Positions 1-6,521 of a stretch of 8,785 nucleotides of DNA are shown in pieces; the stretch's first letter is position 1; every line of letters starts with the position of its first letter. This DNA is from Chloroflexota bacterium (lineage in GTDB: Bacteria > Chloroflexota > UBA4733). The notes beneath the pieces are model-generated. The model made no database searches and had not been told where the DNA came from. It saw nothing but the letters and a program-made list of their open reading frames with translations. The stretch covers positions 1 to 8,785 of the forward strand of contig JANWJO010000048.1 of the NCBI GenBank assembly GCA_025449435.1. The letters run 5' to 3'. The position numbers were made by a program, and so were the translations under genes.

Positions 1-536
1 GTGAGCACAGATTCCGAGTTGAGGATGTGTACGCCATCGCACTCGATGTCGCCGACCTGCGCCACCTCGCTGCCGGTGGCGATGACGAACGTATCGCCCG
101 ACACCATCCGTGAGCCACCCCCATCGGGGATGGTGATGCCCACAGTGTGTGCATCCACGAACGAGGCAATCCCGCACTCCATGGCGATGCCGTTGCGGTA
201 GGCCTGCTGCTGGATGAGGTCACGCTCGTACTTCACCACGAAAGAGGCGCGTGCGTTGAGGTCTTCCATCGTGATGCCGCGCTTAACCGCGTAGCTCTCG
301 CCATAAATGGCATGCTCGCGATAGCCAGAGAGGTAAACCACTGCCTCACGGAAGGCTTTGCTGGGGATGGTGCCGGTGTTGACGCAGGTGCCGCCCACCA
401 CGCCGCGCTTCTCGATCATGAGCGTGCGCCGTCCCGACTTTACCGAGGCGATCGCCGCGCGCTGCCCAGCGGGCCCGCTGCCGATAACGATGACGTTGTA
501 GTGCGAGTGGTCGGTTTGGTTCGTCGCAAGCGCCAT
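1..536 (-). CDS. sthA: Soluble (Si-specific) NAD(P)+ transhydrogenase, 5' part, cut by left edge
   Basis: A flavoprotein expected to move hydride between NADPH and NADH in the cytoplasm. The first 178 residues are visible, out of roughly 470 in the family. The FAD-binding Rossmann loop GSGPAGQ is at residues 19-25. The redox-motif region reads GGTCVNTGTIPSK (48-60): the first Cys (C51) is kept but the second, expected at 56, is Thr. Dihydrolipoamide dehydrogenases and mercuric reductases have C-X4-C here, while SthA-type transhydrogenases lack the second Cys, so SthA is the best call. The REAVVYLSGYRE stretch and ATGSEV near the visible end also fit the family. The ATG start is supported by a GAGGGGAG ribosome binding site 6 nt upstream. 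The gene lies 126 bp downstream of the aquaporin gene on the same strand. A TATGAT -10-like hexamer at 575-580 has no clear -35, so a private promoter is possible but unproven. The rest of the gene lies outside the window. Confidence 0.87.
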   Translation of the reverse strand, partial: MALATNQTDHSHYNVIVIGSGPAGQRAAIASVKSGRRTLMIEKRGVVGGTCVNTGTIPSKAFREAVVYLSGYREHAIYGESYAVKRGITMEDLNARASFVVKYERDLIQQQAYRNGIAMECGIASFVDAHTVGITIPDGGGSRMVSGDTFVIATGSEVAQVGDIECDGVHILNSESVL

Positions 537-662
537 ACAGCTCTCCCCTCACCAAGCTACCGTGGACAGCATCTATCATACGACGTTGCCTGCCGTGCGC
601 CGCTCGCCCCCTGCCACTCGTCTCTCACCGAAACGGCGACGAGCCAGCGCTTGCCTGGCGCG

Positions 663-1388
663 TTACTGCTTGTCTGTCTGGAAGTCAGGCGCAAGTGCAG
701 CGACGCTTGGTGCAGATCGGTCGATGGGATGGAACACCCACACGGCGACCGTCCCCAGCAACCCACCAGCAAGTTCCGCCACGAGAAAAGCTGGTGCCGA
801 TGCCGGACTAATACCGGCAAACGTGTCGGAGAGCGTGCGTGCCAGTGTGACAGCGGGGTTAGCAAAGCTGGTGGAAGACGTAAACCAGTACGCCCCCGCG
901 ATGTACCCAGCCACAGCCAACGGTGCGAGCCTGCCCTGGCCCGATCGCACGGTGCCGAATACCACGAGTACCAGACCGAAGGTGGCAACGACCTCGCCCA
1001 GCCACAATCCTGGTCCCAGCCGTGCCTTGCTGGAGACGTCTACTGCCGGCAACGAGAACATCAGGTTTGCCAGGATCGCACCCAACACCGCGCCTATGCA
1101 CTGCGCCACCACGTACGCGCACGCTGCAAGTGAACGCATCCCGCTCAGCAGACAGCTGGCCAGCGTGATCATCGGATTGAGGTGAGCACCCGACACCGTC
1201 CCTATCGCGACGATGATGGCCGCCAATGTAGCTGCCGTGGCGATGGCGCTCTCCAGCAGCTCTAGACCAGGGTCACCTGGGCTCAACCGTTGTGCCGCGA
1301 TGCCAGAGCCGATGATCGCCATAAGCAGCAACGCCGTGCCCGTGAGCTCTGCCAGCGCTGTACGTAAAATAGGCGGCACGGCCGTCAC
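663..1388 (-). CDS. Aquaporin/MIP-family channel, probable arsenite (AqpS-like) efflux channel
   Basis: A 241-residue integral membrane channel of the MIP family with six hydrophobic helices. The two pore half-helix motifs are NPM at 71-73 (Met in place of Ala) and NPA at 177-179. The residue right after the second NPA is Val180. Classical water and glycerol channels have Arg there, the ar/R selectivity filter residue. Loss of that Arg, together with a gene overlapping arsC, points to passage of a bulkier neutral solute such as As(OH)3, as in the ArsC/AqpS pathway of Sinorhizobium meliloti. The start is GTG at 1388, overlapping the arsC TGA as GTGA, so translational coupling is expected. The stop is at 663, followed by 126 bp before sthA. 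The stretch SFANPAVTLARTLSDTFAGI is typical of the arsenic-associated channel group as I know it. The MIP family is near certain; the arsenite substrate is inferred. Confidence 0.9.
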   Translation of the reverse strand: MTAVPPILRTALAELTGTALLLMAIIGSGIAAQRLSPGDPGLELLESAIATAATLAAIIVAIGTVSGAHLNPMITLASCLLSGMRSLAACAYVVAQCIGAVLGAILANLMFSLPAVDVSSKARLGPGLWLGEVVATFGLVLVVFGTVRSGQGRLAPLAVAGYIAGAYWFTSSTSFANPAVTLARTLSDTFAGISPASAPAFLVAELAGGLLGTVAVWVFHPIDRSAPSVAALAPDFQTDKQ

Positions 1389-1822
1389 GTACGGCTCGGT
1401 TCCAAGGCAGAATCCGTGATGAACGCTGCGATGCGCGCGCGCAAGGCGTCCCGTACCACGCGATAGGTAGCGAGTTGCTGCTCATGGGTACCAGCCGCCT
1501 GTGAAGGGTCTGGAATCGACCAGTGGAGGCGATGCTTGGCGCCGGGAAAATGCGGGCAGGACTCGTTGACTTGGTCGCAGACGGTGATCACCCAGTCCAT
1601 CGTCTGATCCAGATAGCGCTCCACCGTCTTGCTGTGATGAGCGGAGATATCGACCCCCAGCTCTGCCATCGCCTCGATAGCCAGGGGGCGCACGGCCGTT
1701 GCTTCTGTCCCCGCGCTATGAGCTTCGAAACGATCACCCGCGAGCGCCCGCAACCAGCCCTCAGCCATCTGGCTGCGCGCTGAATTGTGTGTGCACAGGA
1801 ACAGAGCGCGTTGCCTAGTCAT
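1385..1822 (-). CDS. arsC: Arsenate reductase ArsC, thioredoxin-coupled (LMW-PTP fold)
   Basis: A 145-residue cytoplasmic enzyme that reduces arsenate to arsenite. The phosphatase-like P-loop CTHNSARS begins at the catalytic Cys10 and ends with Arg16 (C-X5-R). The redox pair is Cys82 and Cys89 in VCDQVNESCP, and the general-acid Asp is D105 in IPDPS. These positions match the Staphylococcus aureus pI258 ArsC scheme (Cys10/82/89, Asp105), so recycling by thioredoxin is expected rather than by glutaredoxin. The ATG start has an AAGGA ribosome binding site 4 nt upstream. The TGA overlaps the GTG of the aquaporin gene, so product and exit channel are made together. No ArsR gene is visible nearby; regulation may act through the CCGGAG repeat upstream (1852-1880). 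Length and all catalytic residues are normal, so the gene looks intact. Confidence 0.95.
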   Translation of the reverse strand: MTRQRALFLCTHNSARSQMAEGWLRALAGDRFEAHSAGTEATAVRPLAIEAMAELGVDISAHHSKTVERYLDQTMDWVITVCDQVNESCPHFPGAKHRLHWSIPDPSQAAGTHEQQLATYRVVRDALRARIAAFITDSALEPSRT

Positions 1823-1851
1823 CGATTCCTTCAGCAGCGATGAGTCCGGTT

Positions 1852-1880
1852 ACTCCGGCGAAGAACGAATTCTCCGGAGT
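1852..1880. promoter_or_regulatory. Inverted repeat upstream of arsC (possible operator)
   Basis: ACTCCGG (1852-1858) and CCGGAGT (1874-1880) form a perfect 7-bp inverted repeat with a 15-nt spacer. The right arm overlaps the 8-bp palindrome CTCCGGAG (1872-1879), and a further TCCGG half-site is at 1844-1848. The repeat lies 30-58 bp upstream of the arsC start codon. It could bind a regulator such as an ArsR-type repressor encoded elsewhere. It could also be a weak hairpin after the convergently placed end of nothing else, since both flanking genes run leftward. No convincing -35/-10 pair was seen. Confidence 0.35.
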
Positions 1881-1932
1881 TGGTGTTAAACCACTGTGAT
1901 ACACCGGTGGGCAGAAAGCGAGGATGTGCTTG

Positions 1933-4563
1933 CTACGGCCGGCCGGCCAGGACGACCACACGGTGGTTCTGGCTGTCGGTGACATACAGCGTGTTGTTAG
2001 GTCCAACCGCCAGGCCTGTGGGGTAGCTGAGACCAGCGCCGCTCACCTCCCACACCGCTTCCGGCGAGCCATCGGCGCCATACACCAGGATGCGGCCAGG
2101 CTGCGCCATGGGGTCGCTGACATACACCGTGCCGTTGGGCGCAACGGCTACGTAGGGTTCGTTGTGCACGTTGGTTTGCCAGGTGGCGACGGTCCACTGC
2201 CGCTTGGCCGTGCCGTCAGGCCCCAACACTTGGATGCGCCGGTTCCATAGGTCGGCCACCACCAGGTTGCCATCCTGCGTGAACGCAATGCCCACCGGTT
2301 CGTTCAACTGGCCCGGTGCTGTGCCTACGCCACCAAAGGCGGCCAGGAACTTACCGTCGCTATTAAATTCTTCGATGCGCTTGTTGCCGGTGTCGGTGAC
2401 GTACACGTTGCCCTGGCTATCGACGGCCACGGCGCGCGGACCGTAGAACGTCCCCGGTGACGCACTTACGATGCCGTTGGTCGAGGCGTACGTGCCCCAG
2501 GTGGTGACGAACTGCAGGGCCGGATTGAGCTTCACCACCCGATGGTTCCAGGTATCGGCGATGTAGATGTTGCCCTGCGCGTCCGCCGCCACGCCAGTGG
2601 GGTTCTTGAGTTCACCTGCTGGCGTATTTTGCCCGGTAAACGTGCCCACCACGGTGCCCTTGCTATCAAACTTGATCAGCGCGTTCTTGCCCTGGTCGAT
2701 CACCAGCAGCGAGCCGTCGGGCAGCACCGTAAGCTGGCGCGGCTGATCCAGCGGCGTGTTCTGGCTCGCCGTCTCACCGATCGTGCTCAGCGCCGTCACC
2801 TGGGTTGGTGCCGGCAACGGCTCGTTGGACGATGGCACCGGCGCAGCGGCCACCGCATTGGTCCCTGTCGATGTGACGGCAGTCGCACCGCCCACCAGTT
2901 GCACGCCAGGCACGTCGTCGCGGACGTACAACCACTCATCCAGGGAACCCAACGGACTCCACGTCTTGCGATACAACAGCCACTGTATCCAGTCGGACCA
3001 CGTCACGCCCTGGAAGTCGGTGACCCACCACACGCGCAGGCGGAACTTATACCCGGTGTAGTTGCCGAGTTTGGGCAGCAGTGTCTGCTGGGTCGGGTCG
3101 TCCAGCAGCAGGATTTGCCCAGACGGCGTGTAGCCGGGAAGGCTCATGTCCACAAAGGACACGGTAGGCAGGTCGCGCAGGTACCACGCCCAGGGCCAGT
3201 CCACGCCGTCCCAGGTATCCACTTCCACCTTCACATGGGCGGCTGTGGCGTCATAGGTGCGCCGGTCAATCTCCAAGATCTGGTTGCGCACGTTCACCAC
3301 ATCCACCGAGGATTGGGTGAACACCAGCAACTCGGATGGGTCGGCCGGGTGCGTGTACGACAGGGCGGTGCTGGAATGCACCAAGTACAGCGCACCGAAC
3401 CCGGCTATGGCAAGCCCCACCATGCCGGGGATCTTTCGCCGTTGCTCCCACAGGGTCTGGAAGCCGATGGCTGAGATGAAGAACAGTGGCAGCAGGATGT
3501 GGAGCAGCAACCAGGGCATCTTCTCGCCAGCCCAGGAGTAGATCACGACGCTCAAGACGAATGCCCAGACGCAGAACACCCCGAGTGTCGTGGGCCGCCG
3601 GAGGATCGTGACCAGGCCGGCGCCCGCCAGCAGCAGCTCCGGCCAGGCATACAGCACCAGGAGCATGAAGTAGTAGTACCAAGGCTCGCCGCCGCGCCCT
3701 ACCGGCTGTTGCGACAGCCAGTATTGGATGCTCTTGACCAGCCCATCCACCAGCCCTTGGGGGTTGGTGAAGAAGGTAGTGAACAGCACGGTGAATACGG
3801 CCACAAACGATGCCAGCCCCCAAAACCAAGCGTCCAGCCCTACTCTGAGGACCGGACCCAAGATGGGCTGATCGGTAAAGCGCAGACCTTGCCGCCTGGC
3901 CAACAGCCCGGTCCAGGTGATCGCCTCCAAGAAGAAGAGGCCCGCGATGAACACGGTGATGAACGTCGTTTCCTTGGTGGCGAAGCATGCTGCCAGCAGC
4001 CCCAGCGCCAGCGCTGGCTGCCACGGCTTGGGCTCGTGGAGGAAGCAAAACACAGTGACCAGCAGGGCGAGTGTGAGGCTGGCTACAAAGATGTCCTCGC
4101 GGGTGAAGCGCGAAAAATATAAGTAGGCGGGCTCGATGGTGAACAGCACGGCCGCCGTGAAGGCGGCCACGTTCCCTATCTGCCGGCGCACAAAGTAGGG
4201 CATAGCGACCATCGCGGTGCCCATGAGCGCGGGCATCAGGCGCGCCGAGAAATCGCTCGCGCCCAGCAGCACATAGCTCAACGCATCGAGGTAGAACCGC
4301 AGTGGCCCGTGCAGCAGTGGGTTATAGGCGTAGCCACCACCGGTGAACAGCACCCAAGAAAAATAGGCGTCCTGGCTCTCGTCGTGGTGCAGTGGCTTGT
4401 CGCCCAACATGGCCAGGCGCAACACCAGGGCCAGCAGCACCAGTGCGCCATAGGCGAGGACCACGCCATCAATTCGTATGCCAGCCAGTAACGGACGGTC
4501 GAGCACACTGGGTGACTCGTCCAGCCGTGGTGGCGCTTGGGCGTCGGGCTCGATGACTACCAT
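1933..4563 (-). CDS. TIGR03663/Agl23-like polytopic membrane protein with C-terminal NHL beta-propeller
   Basis: An 876-residue protein in three parts. Residues about 30-400 are a multi-helix membrane domain of the GT-C/PMT-like type annotated as flippase-activity-associated protein Agl23 (TIGR03663). Diagnostic motifs are GDKPLHHDESQDAYFSW (54-70, with the acidic D61/E62 pair of the first outer loop), NPLLHGP (81-87), SRFTREDIF (151-159), KETTFI (197-202) and GEKMPW (346-351). Residues about 405-550 are a soluble, Trp-rich, probably extracytoplasmic domain, followed by an Ala/Thr/Pro/Ser-rich linker (about 555-605). Residues 607-872 hold six NHL-type repeats starting near 607, 654, 708, 755, 801 and 847, with cores such as GNIYIADTWNHRVVKL. 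Six repeats would close one propeller outside the membrane. The role is probably in envelope polysaccharide or glycan handling, but substrate and reaction are unknown. The ATG start has only a weak GAGAG site. The gene follows murA by 75 bp on the same strand; a TATACT hexamer at 4614-4619 lacks a -35. Confidence 0.88.
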   Translation of the reverse strand: MVVIEPDAQAPPRLDESPSVLDRPLLAGIRIDGVVLAYGALVLLALVLRLAMLGDKPLHHDESQDAYFSWVLFTGGGYAYNPLLHGPLRFYLDALSYVLLGASDFSARLMPALMGTAMVAMPYFVRRQIGNVAAFTAAVLFTIEPAYLYFSRFTREDIFVASLTLALLVTVFCFLHEPKPWQPALALGLLAACFATKETTFITVFIAGLFFLEAITWTGLLARRQGLRFTDQPILGPVLRVGLDAWFWGLASFVAVFTVLFTTFFTNPQGLVDGLVKSIQYWLSQQPVGRGGEPWYYYFMLLVLYAWPELLLAGAGLVTILRRPTTLGVFCVWAFVLSVVIYSWAGEKMPWLLLHILLPLFFISAIGFQTLWEQRRKIPGMVGLAIAGFGALYLVHSSTALSYTHPADPSELLVFTQSSVDVVNVRNQILEIDRRTYDATAAHVKVEVDTWDGVDWPWAWYLRDLPTVSFVDMSLPGYTPSGQILLLDDPTQQTLLPKLGNYTGYKFRLRVWWVTDFQGVTWSDWIQWLLYRKTWSPLGSLDEWLYVRDDVPGVQLVGGATAVTSTGTNAVAAAPVPSSNEPLPAPTQVTALSTIGETASQNTPLDQPRQLTVLPDGSLLVIDQGKNALIKFDSKGTVVGTFTGQNTPAGELKNPTGVAADAQGNIYIADTWNHRVVKLNPALQFVTTWGTYASTNGIVSASPGTFYGPRAVAVDSQGNVYVTDTGNKRIEEFNSDGKFLAAFGGVGTAPGQLNEPVGIAFTQDGNLVVADLWNRRIQVLGPDGTAKRQWTVATWQTNVHNEPYVAVAPNGTVYVSDPMAQPGRILVYGADGSPEAVWEVSGAGLSYPTGLAVGPNNTLYVTDSQNHRVVVLAGRP

Positions 4564-4638
4564 TCGGCTCTCAAGCGAGTATTTGCATCCCTGTGCGTAG
4601 GGTCCACGGTTTGAGTATAAGACGTGGCGACATGGCCA

Positions 4639-5904
4639 CTAGTCCACTTTCTGGATATTAGCGCCCAGGGCGGTGAGGCGGGATTCGATGTCCTCGTAGC
4701 CGCGCTCGATGCGCTCGGCGCCGCGAATGTCGCTCGTTCCCTCTGCCGCCAGCCCGGCCAGGAGCAACGCCATGCCAGCGCGCAGGTCGGGACCATCCAC
4801 GCGCGCGCCGTGGAGCTTGCTGGGGCCGGTGACCACGCAGCGGTGCGGGTCGCACAGCACGATGTTGGCGCCCATCGACACCAACCTGTCGACAAAGAAC
4901 ATGCGTGACTCAAACATCCAGTCGTGGATGAGCGTCGTACCCCGCGCCTGCGTGGCTAGCGTGATCATGGGGGAGACGATGTCGGTAGGAAATCCCGGCC
5001 AGATGTTAGAATCCACCTTGCGCGTGCCGACCAGCTCGCCTGCCTCGACGTGCAAGCACTGTCGTTTGTCGCCGCTGTAGGCGAGCGTGACGCCCATCCG
5101 CTCCAGGATGAGCCCAATCATTTCCATCTGGTCAGGATCGACGCCGGAGATGTCGATGCTGCCGCCGGTCACAGCCGCCGCGATGGCGAACGTGCCGATG
5201 TCGATGTGGTCGGCAGCCACGGTATAGGTGGTGCCGTGCAGCCGGTGCCCGCCTTCGATGGTCAAGACGTTACTGCCCAGGCCGCTGATCTCTGCACCCA
5301 TCGAAATGAGGAAGCGACCGAAGTCCACGATATGCGGTTCGCACGCCGCATGCTTGATGGTCGTCGTGCCGGTGGCCGCGCAGGCCGCCATCATGGTGTT
5401 TTCCGTGGCCGTCACCGACGCCTCGTCGAGGAACACGGTGGCGCCCTGCAAACGTTCGGCATGGACGCGCGTGCTCTCCCGCAGCGACTGCACCTCGGCG
5501 CCCAAGGCTTCGAGTGCCTCCAGGTGCGTACCAATGTCGCGCCGGCCGATGGTGCAACCACCGGGTCGCCCGATGTCCACGTGCCCGGTGCGCGCGACCA
5601 GCGGGCTGATCACTAGCACTGAGGCCCGAATGGCTTCGGCGAAGTCTCGCCGCACGGTCGAGCTGTGTACGCCACTGCAGTTGATGAGCAAGGTTGAGGT
5701 GCCCAGGCCGGTCACTTCGGCGCCGAGTTCCTGCAAGATCCTGCCCATCACCACGACATCGTTGATGCGCGGCACGTTGCGCAGTTCACACGTTTCGTCG
5801 GTCAGCAACGTCGCCGCGATCATGGGGAGCACCCCATTCTTGTTGGCAGCAGCGCGCACCTGGCCACGGAGTGGTCGACCACCCTCGACCAAAAAACCTG
5901 ACAC
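4639..5904 (-). CDS. murA: UDP-N-acetylglucosamine 1-carboxyvinyltransferase
   Basis: A 421-residue cytoplasmic enzyme, normal family length, that transfers enolpyruvate from PEP to UDP-GlcNAc in the first committed step of peptidoglycan synthesis. Residues seen: Lys22-Asn23 in ANKNGVLP; Arg93; the PEP-binding loop GRPGGCTIG (112-120) with Cys117, equivalent to E. coli Cys115; Arg122; GFPTD with the catalytic Asp308; and the C-terminal RIERGYEDIESRLTALGANI stretch with its active-site Arg. The loop Cys implies fosfomycin sensitivity at this target, since enzymes with Asp there are resistant. I chose GTG at 5904, giving VSGFLVEGG, because it gives the right length and sits 6 nt after GAGGAG. 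The reading frame stays open far upstream, to 7305, but that extension has no MurA similarity and crosses repeats and padR, so it is chance. The gene stands alone between the hairpin-rich region and the Agl23-like gene. Confidence 0.96.
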   Translation of the reverse strand: MSGFLVEGGRPLRGQVRAAANKNGVLPMIAATLLTDETCELRNVPRINDVVVMGRILQELGAEVTGLGTSTLLINCSGVHSSTVRRDFAEAIRASVLVISPLVARTGHVDIGRPGGCTIGRRDIGTHLEALEALGAEVQSLRESTRVHAERLQGATVFLDEASVTATENTMMAACAATGTTTIKHAACEPHIVDFGRFLISMGAEISGLGSNVLTIEGGHRLHGTTYTVAADHIDIGTFAIAAAVTGGSIDISGVDPDQMEMIGLILERMGVTLAYSGDKRQCLHVEAGELVGTRKVDSNIWPGFPTDIVSPMITLATQARGTTLIHDWMFESRMFFVDRLVSMGANIVLCDPHRCVVTGPSKLHGARVDGPDLRAGMALLLAGLAAEGTSDIRGAERIERGYEDIESRLTALGANIQKVD

Positions 5905-5910
5905 ACTCGT

Positions 5911-5916
5911 CTCCTC
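5911..5916 (-). promoter_or_regulatory. Ribosome binding site fixing the murA GTG start
   Basis: GAGGAG on the minus strand with a 6-nt spacer to GTG at 5904. It decides the start, because the frame is open for hundreds of codons upstream with several in-frame ATG codons (for example just upstream, in MAVLPCCGEE) that would not give a MurA-like N terminus. Confidence 0.8.
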
Positions 5917-6048
5917 ACCACAGCACGGTAGCACTGCCATAGTAACGGCAGCACTCGCATGGCAGACACGGGTACCAGGGTTGTACAGCGCGGCCGTTCG
6001 TTGGGTTGGTTCCTCGGAGCGGGGAGCAGATACGGACCCCTCCTTAAA

Positions 6049-6068
6049 GGTTCCCCAAGAGGGGAACC
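6049..6068 (-). terminator. Strong hairpin, possible terminator on the minus strand
   Basis: GGTTCCCC (6049-6056) and GGGGAACC (6061-6068) form a perfect 8-bp stem with a 4-nt loop. On the minus strand the stem is followed by TTTAAGG, a short weak T-run, so it could end transcription coming from padR before murA. It is about 145 nt upstream of the murA start and could also be a leader structure. The lack of a real T tract keeps confidence low. Confidence 0.4.
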
Positions 6069-6099
6069 GAGCTGCCGCACTGCTGGTGAGCAAGGAATC

Positions 6100-6120
6100 G
6101 GGCGGATGACCATACCGCCC
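6100..6120. repeat. Short inverted repeat next to the REP-like element
   Basis: GGGCGG (6100-6105) and CCGCCC (6115-6120) form a 6-bp stem with a 9-nt loop, 3 bp from the left arm of the larger element. It may be part of that element's edge or a chance GC-rich stem. It has no equivalent beside the right arm. Confidence 0.35.
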
Positions 6121-6123
6121 AGC

Positions 6124-6180
6124 GGGAGCCCGGACACTGAAGTGTCGGGCTCCCACGAACCAAGTCGGCCTGCGCCGGCT
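6124..6180 (+). repeat. Left arm of inverted repeat (REP-like unit)
   Basis: Outer hairpin: GGGAGCCC (6124-6131) pairs with GGGCTCCC (6147-6154), a single G bulges at 6132, and GACACT (6133-6138) pairs with AGTGTC (6141-6146). Inner hairpin: AGTCGGC (6163-6169) pairs with GCCGGCT (6174-6180) around a CTGC loop, with one position that is a G-U wobble in RNA. The matching position in the other arm is a Watson-Crick pair, so the stem is kept in both copies. Confidence 0.75.
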
Positions 6181-6412
6181 GGGACGGCCCAAGGCACGCA
6201 CGCTCCCCGGCGCATGGCGCGCGGCTTCCGCGCCAGGGCGGGGTCGCCCAGCGCAGATGCACGCCACTGGCGATGATGGACCACCCTCGCTACGCTCCCC
6301 ATCGCTACGACGGTACATCCCAGGCGCAGCCGGGTGGCACCTGGGGTGGCTCCGCTCATTCCTAGTGCCGCACGCCATCGTAGGTGCGTGAGCGGGAAGC
6401 GCGATCCTTCTT

Positions 6413-6469
6413 AGCCGGCGCAGGCCGGCTTGGTCGGTCGGAGCCCGACACTTCAGTGTCCGGGGTCCC
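6413..6469 (-). repeat. Right arm of inverted repeat (REP-like unit)
   Basis: Inverted copy of 6124-6180. AGCCGGC (6413-6419) pairs perfectly with GCCGGCT (6424-6430) around GCAG. GGAGCCC then GACACT pair with AGTGTC and GGGGTCC across 6440-6468, with one mismatch and one bulge. It lies about 55 bp past the padR stop codon and could also help stop padR transcription, although no T tract follows. Confidence 0.75.
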
Positions 6470-6521
6470 TCTCTCTCGGCTGGCGAAGCGTGCCCTTTGG
6501 GCGTGGGGTCAGCCTTTTCGC

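Larger units (their letters stand above)
6124..6469. repeat. 346-bp REP/BIME-like or MITE-like element with 57-bp inverted arms
   Basis: Two 57-bp arms (6124-6180 and 6413-6469) in inverted orientation match at 52 of 57 positions and flank a 232-bp centre (6181-6412). Each arm carries two hairpins of its own, so the whole resembles a bacterial interspersed mosaic element built from two REP units. The centre has no supported gene; it has one further stem (TGGCGCG/CGCGCCA near 6214-6236) and two copies of TCGCTACG. No clear target-site duplication flanks the arms, so a transposon-derived MITE is less likely but not excluded. The element may be dispersed in the genome, which one window cannot show. 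Confidence 0.7.
5905..6521. other. 617-bp gene-free, hairpin-rich region between padR and murA
   Basis: No gene is supportable here. Long open frames exist on both strands because of high GC, but they run through inverted repeats and resemble nothing. From murA outward it holds a plain stretch (5917-6048), an 8-bp-stem hairpin (6049-6068), a 6-bp-stem hairpin (6100-6120), the 346-bp inverted-repeat element (6124-6469) and a short linker (6470-6521) to the padR stop codon. The murA promoter must lie here unless murA is co-transcribed with padR; I could not identify a good -35/-10 pair. Confidence 0.7.

Noticed and set aside
1..536. Mercuric reductase or dihydrolipoamide dehydrogenase for the left-edge gene
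   Set aside because: The second redox Cys is replaced by Thr (CVNTGT), and the REAVVYLSGYRE region fits SthA better.
642..658. GCCAG/CTGGC stem after the aquaporin stop as a terminator
   Set aside because: Five base pairs with a 7-nt loop and no T tract; not enough to call.
147..1133. Long plus-strand frame (328 codons)
   Set aside because: It is antisense to sthA and the aquaporin gene, with no recognisable domain and a composition typical of a GC-rich shadow frame.
2542..4122. Long plus-strand frames at 2542-3474 and 3499-4122
   Set aside because: Both are antisense to the clear Agl23-NHL gene; rich in His, Gln and Arg with no family features.
4624..4639. GTGGC/GCCAC stem at the end of murA as a terminator
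   Set aside because: Only 5 bp, overlaps the murA stop region and is not followed by a T tract.
5905..6048. T-box or riboswitch in the murA leader
   Set aside because: The minus-strand CCTGGTACCCGTG looks a little like a T-box sequence, but the AGGGTGGNACCGCG core and specifier stems are absent.
5228..6109. Plus-strand frame of 293 codons
   Set aside because: Antisense to murA and its leader, Ser/Pro/Arg-rich, no known motifs.
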